DNA of 20,545 nt from Sporomusaceae bacterium. GTDB taxonomy: Bacteria; Bacillota_C; Negativicutes; Sporomusales_B; UBA7701. Made by a program: the position numbers and the translations under genes. A model generated the notes under the pieces. That model did not search any database and was not told the origin of the DNA. It worked only from the letters and a program-made list of their open reading frames with translations. Shown here in pieces: positions 1 to 7,810 of this stretch (its first letter is position 1; every line of letters begins with the position of its first letter). The DNA lies in assembly GCA_022839045.1 (NCBI GenBank), contig JALHDI010000038.1:1-20545 (forward strand), read 5' to 3'.

Positions 1-93
1 CCCCATCTGCGTTGTTGTTCTGCCGGGCGCTTGCTAGCGTACGTTCCGAGTACGCGTCGCGGCACGCCCGGCAGAGCCGCCTAGCATCTGGGG
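1..93. repeat. Long imperfect palindrome, probable intergenic repeat element
   Basis: The two halves are inverted copies of each other with interruptions. CCCCA at 1-5 pairs with TGGGG at 89-93, TGC at 8-10 with GCA at 84-86, the 11-bp arm TCTGCCGGGCG at 19-29 with its exact complement at 65-75, and GCGTAC at 37-42 with GTACGC at 50-55. The result would be a long branched hairpin in DNA or RNA. There is no T-tract on either side, so it does not look like a simple terminator. It lies between purD and whatever precedes it. The size and shape resemble dispersed intergenic repeats, but only one copy is visible here, so the repeat nature is inferred. Confidence 0.55.
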
Positions 94-154
94 CTTTCTA
101 AATGGCCTAAGGCATTTAACGTAGCCTTTGAATATTTGATGAGGTGATTATTTG

Positions 155-1432
155 ATGCGTGTATTGGTGATCGGCGGCGGCGGGCGGGAGCACGCCCTGG
201 TGTGGAAACTGGCGGCCAGCCCGCGGGTGGAGAAGATTTACTGCGCGCCCGGCAACCCGGGCATCGGTGCGCTGGCCGAATGCATCGACATCGACGTGAA
301 GGACAACACCGCCCTGGTCACCTTCGCGTGGGAGAACAAGATCGACCTGACGGTGGTGGGGCCGGAGGCGCCGCTGGCCAACGGGGTGGTGGACGTTTTC
401 GCCGCCCACGGGCTGAAGATTTTCGGCCCCAGCCAAGCGGCGGCCCGCATCGAGGGCTCGAAGGCGTTCGCGAAGGACCTGATGAAGAGGTACGGCATCC
501 CGACCGCCGGCTACGGCGTTTTCACCGACGCCGATGACGCCAAGGCCTATATCAAGGAGCAGGGGGCGCCGATCGTCGTCAAGGCGGACGGCCTGGCGGC
601 CGGCAAGGGCGTGGTGGTGGCGATGACGGAGGCCGAGGCGCTGGCGGCGGTGGATATGATAATGACGGACGCCGTATTCGGGACGGCCGGGGCGCGGGTG
701 GTGGTCGAGGAGTTCATGCAGGGCGAAGAGGCTTCGCTGCTGGCGTTCACCGACGGCCGGACGGTGGTGCCGATGGTGTCGGCCCAGGACCACAAGCGGG
801 TGTTTGACGGCGACCGGGGACCGAACACCGGCGGCATGGGCGCGTATGCGCCGGCGCCGGTGGTGACGCCGGCGGTGCTGGAGCGGGTTATGACGGAGAT
901 TCTCCAGCCGGCGGTGGACGCGATGCGTGCCGAGGGCTGCCCGTACTGCGGCTGCCTGTACGCCGGTCTGATGATTACCGACGCCGGGCCGAAGGTGGTG
1001 GAGTTCAACGCCCGGTTCGGCGACCCCGAGACCCAGGTGGTGCTGCCGCTGCTGGACAGCGACCTGACGACGGTGATGGAGGCGTGCATCGACGGCGCGC
1101 TGGACAAGGCGACGGTGTCCTGGCGGGACGAGGCGGCGGTGTGCGTGGTCATGGCTGCCGGCGGTTATCCCGGGGAATACGGCAAGGGGGACGCCATCAG
1201 CGGCCTCGACGCGGCCGCGGCGGCGGGGGCGGTGGTCTTTCATGCCGGCACGGCCTTAAAGGGCGACTCCGTCGTCACCAACGGCGGCCGGGTGCTGGGC
1301 GTGACGGCAATGGACAAGGATGTGCTGCGGGCGATCGAAAAGGCGTACGCCGCCGTTGATAAAATCAGCTTCGCGGGGGCGCACTGCCGCCGGGATATCG
1401 CCCGCAGGGTGATCGACAGGCTGAAGAAGTAA
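155..1432 (+). CDS. purD: Phosphoribosylamine--glycine ligase (GARS)
   Basis: PurD joins glycine to 5-phosphoribosylamine using ATP, the second step of de novo purine synthesis in the cytoplasm. The 425-residue product has the usual length. The N-terminal domain opens with a Rossmann-like VLVIGGGGREHAL motif and contains PEAPLANGVVD. The ATP-grasp domain (about 100-290) carries NTGGMGAYAPAP and the metal/ATP motif EFNARFGDPETQ, and a C-terminal GARS domain follows. The ATG at 155 is preferred over an in-frame TTG at 152, because the ribosome binding site GAGGTG at 141-146 then sits 8 nt upstream. In many Firmicutes purD closes the pur operon, so purine genes may lie to the left, outside this window. 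A DUF456 gene follows after 44 nt. Confidence 0.96.
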   Translation: MRVLVIGGGGREHALVWKLAASPRVEKIYCAPGNPGIGALAECIDIDVKDNTALVTFAWENKIDLTVVGPEAPLANGVVDVFAAHGLKIFGPSQAAARIEGSKAFAKDLMKRYGIPTAGYGVFTDADDAKAYIKEQGAPIVVKADGLAAGKGVVVAMTEAEALAAVDMIMTDAVFGTAGARVVVEEFMQGEEASLLAFTDGRTVVPMVSAQDHKRVFDGDRGPNTGGMGAYAPAPVVTPAVLERVMTEILQPAVDAMRAEGCPYCGCLYAGLMITDAGPKVVEFNARFGDPETQVVLPLLDSDLTTVMEACIDGALDKATVSWRDEAAVCVVMAAGGYPGEYGKGDAISGLDAAAAAGAVVFHAGTALKGDSVVTNGGRVLGVTAMDKDVLRAIEKAYAAVDKISFAGAHCRRDIARRVIDRLKK

Positions 1433-1476
1433 TACAGGGGAGGCAATTCAATTAAGGAAATACGGAAGGTAATTAT

Positions 1477-1989
1477 ATGGAGATTTCGCTGGTCGTCGCC
1501 AATGTGATATTGATTGTTTTTTTGCTGCTGGCGGTGGGGCTGACGCTGTTCGCGCTGCCCGGCAATTTCGTCATCCTGCTGGCCGCCGTCGGCTACGGCT
1601 TTTACGAAGGGTTCGTCCAGTTCGACCGCGGGTTTTTGCTCGCGCTCGGCGGGTTGTTCGTTCTCGGCGAGGCGGTGGAGTTCGTCGCCGGCATGCTGGG
1701 GGCGAAACGCCGGAACGCCTCGGGGCGGGCGGTGGCGGCCGCGCTGGTGGGCGGCGTCGCCGGGGCGGTCGCCGGCTCGGTAGTGCTGCCGGTGCTGGGC
1801 ACGGTTGCCGGGGCGGTGGCGGGGGCGTTCGGCCTGAGCTATGCCGCTGAGTACAGCAAGACGGGGGATCGGGAGAAGGCGGCCCGGGTGGCGCGGGGGG
1901 CGGCCGCCGGGCTGCTCGTCGGTACGCTGTTCAAGCTGGCCGTGGCTGTCGGGATGGCGGCGGCGATCATCGCGCGGCTGGCTTGGTGA
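1477..1989 (+). CDS. DUF456 family small integral membrane protein
   Basis: This is a 170-residue, very hydrophobic protein of unknown function. It starts with two closely spaced transmembrane segments (about residues 4-26 and 30-46) around the pattern LFALPGNFVILLAAVGYGFY. Then come a short hydrophilic loop with a Lys/Arg pair and long glycine/alanine-rich hydrophobic segments in the middle and at the C-terminus (VGGVAGAVAGSVVLPVLGTV). That arrangement is characteristic of the DUF456 family. GGAAGGT at 1464-1470 is the ribosome binding site, 6 nt before the ATG. It lies 44 nt behind purD with no terminator between them, so it is probably cotranscribed, although a link to purine synthesis is not known. 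The family assignment rests on the pattern only. Confidence 0.8.
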   Translation: MEISLVVANVILIVFLLLAVGLTLFALPGNFVILLAAVGYGFYEGFVQFDRGFLLALGGLFVLGEAVEFVAGMLGAKRRNASGRAVAAALVGGVAGAVAGSVVLPVLGTVAGAVAGAFGLSYAAEYSKTGDREKAARVARGAAAGLLVGTLFKLAVAVGMAAAIIARLAW

Positions 1990-1992
1990 TGA

Positions 1993-2008
1993 TTGACCGG
2001 TTAGTCAA
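1993..2008. promoter_or_regulatory. Candidate TetR operator upstream of the first tetR gene
   Basis: TTGACCGGTTAGTCAA has perfect 5-bp outer arms (TTGAC and GTCAA) and purine/pyrimidine symmetry in the centre, a form common for TetR-family operators. It ends 7 nt before the -35 box at 2016, where a bound dimer could affect RNA polymerase. Autoregulation by the adjacent TetR protein is inferred. Confidence 0.45.
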
Positions 2009-2015
2009 ATTTGCA

Positions 2016-2044
2016 TTGACAGGCTTTCCCGGGCCTCCTATAAT
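2016..2044 (+). promoter_or_regulatory. Sigma-A type promoter of the first tetR gene
   Basis: A consensus -35 TTGACA at 2016-2021 and a consensus -10 TATAAT at 2039-2044 are separated by exactly 17 bp. The expected start is near 2051, about 20 nt before the tetR ATG at 2072. It is one of the strongest-looking promoters in the window. Confidence 0.85.
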
Positions 2045-2071
2045 TAAATTATAATCGGCAGGGAGGTAGCC

Positions 2072-2692
2072 ATGGCTTATTTTCGCGAAGACCAGCACGG
2101 CGACGATTCGCGCTCCAAACGCCAGCAGATTCTCGAGGCGGCCTACGCGGTTTTTTCCCGCAAGGGCTACCACCGGGCGACGGTGGACGAGATTATCGCC
2201 CTCGCCGACACCGGTAAAGGCACGGTGTACAATTACTTCAACAACAAGGAGCAGCTTTTTTATACCCTCGTCCGCGAGCGCAGCCAGCCGTTCGAGGCCG
2301 CTTTGCAGCAGGCGCTGGATTCCGAGCAGCCGACGCTGGAGAAGCTGCAGGCGATGGTGAGGCTTTTTCTGCGCTTTTACCAGGACAACGCCGATTTGTG
2401 GCGGGTGATGATGCACGAGATGCGCGGCTTCGGCAGCGAGGACCTGTCGTACGTCAAGGCCGAGACGCGCGAGAAGTACCGGGAAGGGTTCAGCCGCACC
2501 ATCAGCATGCTGGCCAGGGTGTTGCAGGAAGGCGTCGAGCAGGGCCAACTGCGGGAGATCAACGTGCGTCAGGCCGCGTACGCCTTGTTCAGCGTCATCG
2601 TGACCCTGGTTTTCCAGCAGTTCGTCAAGGACATCGACGCCTCGGCCCGCGAGGTGACCGACATTTTCCTGTACGGTCTGGCCCGGAAGTAA
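2072..2692 (+). CDS. TetR/AcrR family transcriptional regulator
   Basis: This 206-residue protein has the normal length and layout of a TetR repressor. The N-terminal DNA-binding domain spans about residues 16-62, with the helix-turn-helix at about 37-56 in the pattern ATVDEIIALADTGKGTVYNYF followed by NNKEQLF. The helical C-terminal half binds an unknown ligand and forms the dimer. GGGAGGT at 2061-2067 precedes the ATG by 4 nt. The gene stands alone between its own promoter and a terminator-like hairpin at 2743-2784, so it forms a monocistronic unit, probably autoregulated through the dyad at 1993-2008. Whether it also acts on the RND pump genes downstream cannot be told from sequence. Confidence 0.92.
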   Translation: MAYFREDQHGDDSRSKRQQILEAAYAVFSRKGYHRATVDEIIALADTGKGTVYNYFNNKEQLFYTLVRERSQPFEAALQQALDSEQPTLEKLQAMVRLFLRFYQDNADLWRVMMHEMRGFGSEDLSYVKAETREKYREGFSRTISMLARVLQEGVEQGQLREINVRQAAYALFSVIVTLVFQQFVKDIDASAREVTDIFLYGLARK

Positions 2693-2742
2693 CCCGGCCC
2701 TTTTATATCCCGGCTGCTGACCGGATGGTCGAATATATGGAA

Positions 2743-2784
2743 GCCCTTCCCGGCCGCGCGGCTGCGAGGGGTTTTCTTCGTTTT
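2743..2784 (+). terminator. Probable Rho-independent terminator after the first tetR
   Basis: A GC-rich hairpin forms between 2743 and 2772: the inner arms GCCGC/GCGGC at 2753-2762 are extended outward by CCCTTCCCG against TGCGAGGGG with one mismatch and two G-T pairs. A T-rich stretch (TTTCTTCGTTTT, 2773-2784) follows. It separates the two tetR genes. Confidence 0.6.
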
Positions 2785-2817
2785 GCCGTCCGGCTGCAAA
2801 GCTATGGAGAAAGGCTG

Positions 2818-2846
2818 TTGATATTTGGAAACTTAAATACTATAAT
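2818..2846 (+). promoter_or_regulatory. Sigma-A type promoter of the tetR-RND pump unit
   Basis: TTGATA at 2818-2823 and a consensus TATAAT at 2841-2846 lie 17 bp apart. Transcription would start near 2853, about 50 nt before the ATG at 2906. A 25-bp dyad centred on 2844 covers the -10 box. Confidence 0.82.
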
Positions 2847-2856
2847 AGTTTATAAG
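2832..2856. promoter_or_regulatory. Candidate TetR operator over the -10 box
   Basis: This is a dyad centred on base 2844. The inner arms ACTAT and ATAGT are perfect, and the outer arms CTTA (2832-2835) and TAAG (2853-2856) match on the same centre; in all 10 of 12 base pairs are symmetric. Its position over the -10 box is where a repressor would block transcription. The likely ligand is the TetR protein encoded just downstream (inference). Confidence 0.5.
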
Positions 2857-2905
2857 GGGTGGCGATTAATGACGCCGCGCCGGTATGTTTTTTGGGGTGG
2901 TAAAT

Positions 2906-3487
2906 ATGGAAGATATCAAGGCTCTTATCCTCGATAAGGCGCGGGAGCGGTTCGACCGCTTCGGCTACAAGAAGACGACGATGGACGAGATCAGCCGCGA
3001 CTGCCGCATTTCCAAGAAGACGTTGTACGAACACTTCCGGGATAAGGAGAATTTGTTCAATAGCCTGTACGTGCGCGAGTGCCGGGCGGCCAGGAACACT
3101 ATTTTCGCCCGCATGGGCGAGGCGGTCGAGCCGCTCGACCGCCTCGTCGAGCTGCTGAAGACGGCGATCGGCTATTTCAACGAGGACAATTTCCTGACGA
3201 GGCTGCTGCGGGACGATTATGCGCTGTTCACCGCTTGCTTCACGTCCGAGCATCAGCGACTGATCGACGACGAACTGATCGCGATCATCGCCGGGATGAT
3301 CAACGACGGCAAGCGCCAGGGACAGATCCGCGACGTGGACGAGGAGATAGTGGCGTACGCGGGGCTGAAGCTGTTCCAGGCGTTCAGCTATATGCGCACG
3401 ACCCGTTTTTCGGCCGGGAAAGAGGAGCAGGGTTATTACGCCGAGGTGCTGGTCGACTTTATCGTCAACGCGGTGGCCAGGAGATGA
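2906..3487 (+). CDS. TetR/AcrR family regulator of the adjacent RND efflux genes
   Basis: This is a 193-residue TetR-family regulator. The DNA-binding domain covers about residues 5-51, with the helix-turn-helix at about 25-44 (TTMDEISRDCRISKKTLYEHF, then RDKENLF). The C-terminal half is helical and should bind an inducer. An in-frame ATG at 2885 exists, but the ATG at 2906 has the ribosome binding site GGGGTGG at 2894-2900 at a good 5-nt distance, so it is taken as the start. The efflux adaptor gene begins 67 nt downstream with no terminator between, which suggests one transcript for regulator and pump. Local repression of the pump, relieved by a pump substrate, is the usual arrangement for such clusters but is inferred here. 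Confidence 0.9.
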   Translation: MEDIKALILDKARERFDRFGYKKTTMDEISRDCRISKKTLYEHFRDKENLFNSLYVRECRAARNTIFARMGEAVEPLDRLVELLKTAIGYFNEDNFLTRLLRDDYALFTACFTSEHQRLIDDELIAIIAGMINDGKRQGQIRDVDEEIVAYAGLKLFQAFSYMRTTRFSAGKEEQGYYAEVLVDFIVNAVARR

Positions 3488-3554
3488 CTGCAGCGTGAGC
3501 AGGCCGGGATTGCCGGGGAATGGAGCACGGGTTCAGATTTGGAGGGCGATAGTG

Positions 3555-4637
3555 ATGCAGAGAAGGCCGATGATGGGCGGGATCGCGGTGGCGGTTTTCG
3601 CGGTCTGCCTTTTGCTGGCGGGGTGCGCGGGCAAGGAGCGGGTCAAGGAGGACGCGCCGCTTGTCCGCACCCAGGCGGTGAGGATGGACGGGGCCGGGCG
3701 AACGGTCGGCTATTCGGGCGAGGTGCGGGGCAGGTTCGAGAGCCAGCTCGCTTTCCAGGTCGGCGGGAAGATCGTCCGCCGAACGGTCGATCTCGGCAGC
3801 ACGGTCAGAGCGGGCGATGCGCTGATGGAGATCGATCCCAAGGATATCAGTCAGGCGGTGGCGGTGAGCTCGGCGCAGGTTTATTCGGCCGAGTCGCAGC
3901 TGAAGCTGGCGGAGAGCAATCTGCGCCGCTACCGGCAGCTGTATGAGCAGCAGGCGGTAAGCCGCGCGCAGTACGAGCAGTATCAGAGCGCGTATGACGC
4001 CGCTTTGGCCGCGGCGCGCCAGGCGGCGGCGCAGCATGCCCAGAGTTCGAACCAGTTGGGGTACAGCGTGCTGCAGGCCGACAGGGCGGGGGTTATTTCC
4101 GCTGTGAACGCCGAGGTCGGCCAGGTGGTGAGCGCCGGGCAGGCAGTCGTTACCCTGGTGCGCGACGGCGAGCGGGAGGTGGAGATCGATGTTCCCGAAA
4201 ACCGCGGCGAGGAGTTGCGCAAGGCGGGGCGGATCAGCGTGACTTTCTGGGCGCTGCCGGGGGTGACGGTGGCCGGCAAGGTGCGGGAGGTGGCCCCGAT
4301 GGCCGACAAGGTTTCCCGCACTTATAAGGTGCGGGTCAGCCTGCCCGATTGCCCGCCGGAGGTGAAGCTCGGCATGACCGCCAATGTCGCGGTTACGGCT
4401 GCGGGCAAGGAAAAGACGGCCTATATACCCTTGGCGGCGGTGTACCAGACCGGCGATTCTCCCGCCGTGTGGGTGGTGGAGAACGACGCCGTCAGCCTGC
4501 GGGCGGTGAAGCTCGGCGCTTTCGGGGACGGCAGGGTCGAGCTGCTGGCGGGGCTGAGGGACGGGGAGACGATCGTGACGGCAGGGGTGCATAAGCTGCG
4601 GGAGGGCCAGAAGGTGCGCACGGGTGACGGATTATGA
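3555..4637 (+). CDS. RND efflux adaptor (membrane fusion protein), lipoprotein
   Basis: This HlyD/AcrA-type adaptor links an inner-membrane RND permease to an outer-membrane channel. A lipoprotein signal peptide ends in LAGC (Cys24 with this start). Then come the first half of the barrel-sandwich domain (LAFQVGGKIVRRTVDLGSTVRAGD region), a helical hairpin with coiled-coil character (about residues 95-165, SAQVYSAESQLKLAESNL onward), the second sandwich half (RAGVISAVNAEVGQVVSAG), and beta-barrel and membrane-proximal domains. The frame is open upstream to a GTG at 3495, but GGAGG at 3541-3545 and the signal peptide favour the ATG at 3555 (a GTG at 3552 is also possible). Its stop overlaps the permease start as ATGA. 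The specific substrate cannot be read from the sequence. Confidence 0.92.
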   Translation: MQRRPMMGGIAVAVFAVCLLLAGCAGKERVKEDAPLVRTQAVRMDGAGRTVGYSGEVRGRFESQLAFQVGGKIVRRTVDLGSTVRAGDALMEIDPKDISQAVAVSSAQVYSAESQLKLAESNLRRYRQLYEQQAVSRAQYEQYQSAYDAALAAARQAAAQHAQSSNQLGYSVLQADRAGVISAVNAEVGQVVSAGQAVVTLVRDGEREVEIDVPENRGEELRKAGRISVTFWALPGVTVAGKVREVAPMADKVSRTYKVRVSLPDCPPEVKLGMTANVAVTAAGKEKTAYIPLAAVYQTGDSPAVWVVENDAVSLRAVKLGAFGDGRVELLAGLRDGETIVTAGVHKLREGQKVRTGDGL

Positions 4638-7600
4638 GAAACGTCAACCTTACCGAATGGGCGCTCAACCATAAGGGGCTGGTGTATTATTTCATCATCC
4701 TGATTTTCGTGATGGGGATTTTTTCTTATCGTCAGCTGGGGCGCATGGAGGACCCGGATTTCGTCATCCGCCAGATGGTGGTCTCCGCCGCCTGGCCGGG
4801 GGCGACGGCCCGCGAGGTGGAGGAACAGGTCACCGACAAGCTCGAGAAGAAGCTGCAGGACACGCCCGGGCTGGATTATCTCAAGAGTTATTCGCGGCCG
4901 GGGCAGGCGGTAATTTATGTGACGCTGAAGGAATCGCTGACGGAGAAGGATGTCCGGCCGACGTGGCTGGAAATACGCAACCAGATCAACGATATCAAGG
5001 GCACGCTCCCGCAGGGGGTGGTGGGCCCGGCCTTCAACGACCGCTTCGACGACGTTTACGGCTGTGTTTACGCTTTGACCGCCGACGGGTTCACGTACGA
5101 GGAGATGCGCGACCGGGCGGAAAAGATCCGCCGCATCCTGCTGGGCGTAAAGAACGTCAAGAAGGTCGAGCTGATCGGCGTCCAGACGGAAAAAATCTAT
5201 ATCGAGATCGAGAACAGCAAGCTGGCCAGGCTGGGCATCGACCCCGCCCTGATCATCAGCACCGTCAGGGCGCAGAATGCCATGACGGCCTCGGGGATGG
5301 TCGAGACGGCGTCGGATAACGTTTATTTGCGCGTCTCCGGCCTGTTCGAGGATCTGGAAAGCATCCGCAACCTGCCCATCCGGGCCGGCCGCACGTTCCG
5401 GCTGGGCGATATCGCCAGGGTGGAGCGCGGCTATGCGGAGCCCGCCGAGCCGAGGATGTATTTCAACGGCCAGCCGGCGATCGGCATCGCGCTGTCGATG
5501 GATAAGGGCGGCAACATCCTCGCGCTGGGAGAGGACCTGGACAAGACGCTGGCGCAAATCAGGAAGGATCTGCCGCTGGGGCTGGAGATCAGCCAGGTGG
5601 CCAATCAACCCAAGGTCGTCGAGGATTCGATCGGCGAATTCGTGCAATCGCTGCGGGAAGCGATCATCATCGTGCTCGTCGTCAGTTTCCTCAGCCTCGG
5701 GGTGCGCTCCGGGGTGGTTGTGGCGCTGTGCATCCCGCTGGTTATCGCCGGCGTTTTCGCGGCGATGAAGATGACGGGCATCGACCTGCACAAGGTTTCT
5801 CTGGGGGCGCTTATCATCGCCCTGGGCCTCCTGGTGGATGACGCGATTATCGCCATCGAGATGATGTCGGTCAAACTGGAGCAGGGGTGGGAACGGTTCG
5901 AGGCCGCTTGTTACGCTTACAAGGCGACCGCTTTTCCCATGCTGACGGGGACGCTGATAACTTGCGCAGGGTTTATCCCGATCGGCTTCGCCAAGGGGAA
6001 TGCGGCCGAGTTCACCAGCAGCCTTTTTACGGTGATTTCCATCGCTTTGCTCTTGTCGTGGTTTGTTTCGGTCATCGTAACCCCTTTGCTGGGCTATAAG
6101 CTGATCAAGCCGAAGGCGACGGCTGGTGAGGAACGCGATATATATGATTCGAAGTTCTACCGGCTTTTCCGACGGGTGCTGACCTGGTGCCTGCACAACC
6201 GCCGGCTGGTGCTCGGCATAACGGCCGCGGCGTTCGTGGGGGCTCTTTTTCTGCTGAAGTTCGTGAAACAGGAGTTCTTCCCGCCGTCGGTGCGGCCGGA
6301 GATTATCGTGGAAATGATTTTGCCCGAGGGGGCGTCGCTGCGGGCGACTGAGGCGGAAGCTAAGCGGCTGGCGGAATTGCTCGCCGGCGACGGCGATATT
6401 GAGAGCTACAGTTATTACGTCGGCCAGGGGGCGCCCCGCTTCGTGCTTACGACCGATCCCGTCCTGCCAAGCCCGAACTACGCCCAGTTCGTGGTCGTGG
6501 CGAAAGATTTGCCGGCCCGGGCGAGCCTGCAGAAGAAGATCGACGATTTGCTCGCCGATCATTTTCCCAACGTGCGCGGCCATGTGAAGCTCATCCAGAC
6601 CGGCCCCCCGTCGCCGTATCCGGTGATGCTGCGGGTCAGCGGCTACGACCACGACAAGGTCCGGGCGATCGCCGGCAAGGTTGCCGACGCGATGGCCGGC
6701 AACCCGAGCCTGCTGAACGTCAATATGGATTGGAACGAGAAGAACAAGATCGTGCGGCTGGCGGTCGACCAGGACAAGGCGCGGCTGCTGGGGGTCGACA
6801 GCCAAAGCCTGGCTTCCAGCCTGCAGATGCAGTTGTCGGGGTCGTCGATCACCGAATTCCGCGAGCGGGATAGGACGGTCGCCGTCGTGCTCCGGCTCGA
6901 AGACCGGGACAGGAAGGATCTGTCGGCGGTCGGGAGCCTCCCCGTCCATATCGGCGGCGGGAAGTTCGTCGCTCTGGAGCAGGTCGCCAAGCTGAGCTAT
7001 GAGGCCGAGGAGGGGCTGATCTGGCGCCGGGACCTGAAGCCGACGATCACCGTCCAGGCCGATGTGGCGCCGGGGATCACCGGCAACGACGCCAGCCGGC
7101 GGGTGTACGACAGCTTGGCGGCGCTGCGGGAGAGTCTGCCGCCGGGGTATAGCGTCGATATCGCCGGCTCTTTGGAGAGGAGCAAGATTTCGATCGATTT
7201 TCTGCTCCAGCCAGTACCGGCGATGATCATCGTCATCGTCACCCTGCTGATGCTCCAACTGCAGAGGATGGCGCTGATGGCGCTGACGCTGCTGACCGCG
7301 CCGCTGGGCATCATCGGCGTCAGTGTCGCGATGCTGCTGACCCAGCGCCCGATCGGCTTCGTGGCCGAACTCGGCATCCTGGCGCTGGGCGGGATGATTA
7401 TCCGCAACTCGGTCATCCTCATCGACCAGATCGAGCAGCATATCAGGGCCGGGGAGTCGCCGTGGGAAGCGATCGTCGACTCGGCCGTGCTGCGGTTCCG
7501 GCCGATCATGCTGACAGCCGCGGCCGCCATCCTGGGGATGGTGCCGTTGCTGCCCAGCGCCTTCTGGGGGCCGATGGCGGTGGCGATCGCCGGCGGGCTG

Positions 7601-7717
7601 TTCGGGGCGACGGTGCTGACCTTGCTTGTGCTGCCGACGATGTACGCGGCCTGGTTCAAGGTGGCCGCGCCGCCGCAGGGCGCTCCGCGAGCCCCGGGGA
7701 CTGCCGAACGGGCATAA
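4634..7717 (+). CDS. RND superfamily efflux permease (AcrB/HAE1-like)
   Basis: This is a 1027-residue proton-driven efflux permease of standard RND length. TM1 lies at about residues 13-31. A first porter/docking region follows (MEDPDFVIRQMVVSAAWPGA, then the EVEEQVTDKLEKKL pattern), then TM2-6 (about 337-490), TM7 (about 523-542), a second porter region, and TM8-12 (about 855-1010). The proton-relay pair of TM4 is present as D402-D403 in LGLLVDDAIIAIE. It is translationally coupled to the adaptor by an ATGA overlap. No TolC-type outer-membrane channel is encoded here, so the pump would need one from elsewhere. An RND pump with a lipoprotein adaptor points to a two-membrane envelope. Substrates may be drugs, solvents or metabolites; nothing in the sequence decides this. 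Confidence 0.95.
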   Translation: MRNVNLTEWALNHKGLVYYFIILIFVMGIFSYRQLGRMEDPDFVIRQMVVSAAWPGATAREVEEQVTDKLEKKLQDTPGLDYLKSYSRPGQAVIYVTLKESLTEKDVRPTWLEIRNQINDIKGTLPQGVVGPAFNDRFDDVYGCVYALTADGFTYEEMRDRAEKIRRILLGVKNVKKVELIGVQTEKIYIEIENSKLARLGIDPALIISTVRAQNAMTASGMVETASDNVYLRVSGLFEDLESIRNLPIRAGRTFRLGDIARVERGYAEPAEPRMYFNGQPAIGIALSMDKGGNILALGEDLDKTLAQIRKDLPLGLEISQVANQPKVVEDSIGEFVQSLREAIIIVLVVSFLSLGVRSGVVVALCIPLVIAGVFAAMKMTGIDLHKVSLGALIIALGLLVDDAIIAIEMMSVKLEQGWERFEAACYAYKATAFPMLTGTLITCAGFIPIGFAKGNAAEFTSSLFTVISIALLLSWFVSVIVTPLLGYKLIKPKATAGEERDIYDSKFYRLFRRVLTWCLHNRRLVLGITAAAFVGALFLLKFVKQEFFPPSVRPEIIVEMILPEGASLRATEAEAKRLAELLAGDGDIESYSYYVGQGAPRFVLTTDPVLPSPNYAQFVVVAKDLPARASLQKKIDDLLADHFPNVRGHVKLIQTGPPSPYPVMLRVSGYDHDKVRAIAGKVADAMAGNPSLLNVNMDWNEKNKIVRLAVDQDKARLLGVDSQSLASSLQMQLSGSSITEFRERDRTVAVVLRLEDRDRKDLSAVGSLPVHIGGGKFVALEQVAKLSYEAEEGLIWRRDLKPTITVQADVAPGITGNDASRRVYDSLAALRESLPPGYSVDIAGSLERSKISIDFLLQPVPAMIIVIVTLLMLQLQRMALMALTLLTAPLGIIGVSVAMLLTQRPIGFVAELGILALGGMIIRNSVILIDQIEQHIRAGESPWEAIVDSAVLRFRPIMLTAAAAILGMVPLLPSAFWGPMAVAIAGGLFGATVLTLLVLPTMYAAWFKVAAPPQGAPRAPGTAERA

Positions 7718-7724
7718 GAAATAT

Positions 7725-7753
7725 ACGGGGGAGCGCTCAAGGCGCTCCCCCGT
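7725..7753. terminator. Hairpin terminator after the RND permease
   Basis: A perfect 12-bp stem (ACGGGGGAGCGC at 7725-7736 against GCGCTCCCCCGT at 7742-7753) encloses a 5-nt loop. It begins 7 nt after the permease stop codon. The plus-strand tail (CTTCGTAC) is poor in T. On the minus strand the tail is ATATTTCTT, so it may also stop transcripts arriving from the minus-strand genes to its right. Confidence 0.75.
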
Positions 7754-7757
7754 CTTC

Positions 7758-7775
7758 GTACAATTATAATTGTAC
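7758..7775. repeat. Perfect 18-bp AT-rich palindrome
   Basis: GTACAATTATAATTGTAC is identical to its own reverse complement over all 18 bases. It has no loop, so it is better read as a protein-binding site or a duplex-DNA feature than as a hairpin. No gene starts nearby on the plus strand. Its role is unknown. Confidence 0.6.
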
Positions 7776-7782
7776 CGCTAAC

Positions 7783-7798
7783 CGTTTGCCGGCAAACG
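7783..7798. repeat. Perfect 16-bp palindrome
   Basis: CGTTTGCCGGCAAACG is fully self-complementary and lies 7 bp after the 18-bp palindrome at 7758-7775. It is the third inverted repeat within 75 bp. It could be a terminator stem for the minus-strand small gene or a binding site. Its function is unknown. Confidence 0.55.
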
Positions 7799-7810
7799 CA
7801 AACGTGTCGT

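Noticed and set aside
116..1243. 375-codon minus-strand frame opposite purD
   Set aside because: The His/Arg-rich translation is typical of an antisense shadow; purD is unambiguous on the other strand.
3495..3554. Upstream GTG start for the RND adaptor
   Set aside because: It would place 20 extra residues before a good lipoprotein signal peptide and lacks a well-placed ribosome binding site; GGAGG at 3541-3545 supports the start at 3555.
4421..7441. 1006-codon open frame on the minus strand opposite the RND permease
   Set aside because: The product is rich in Arg, His, Asp and Gln with no recognisable domain, and it lies exactly opposite a well-supported permease. Long antisense frames are expected in GC-rich coding DNA.
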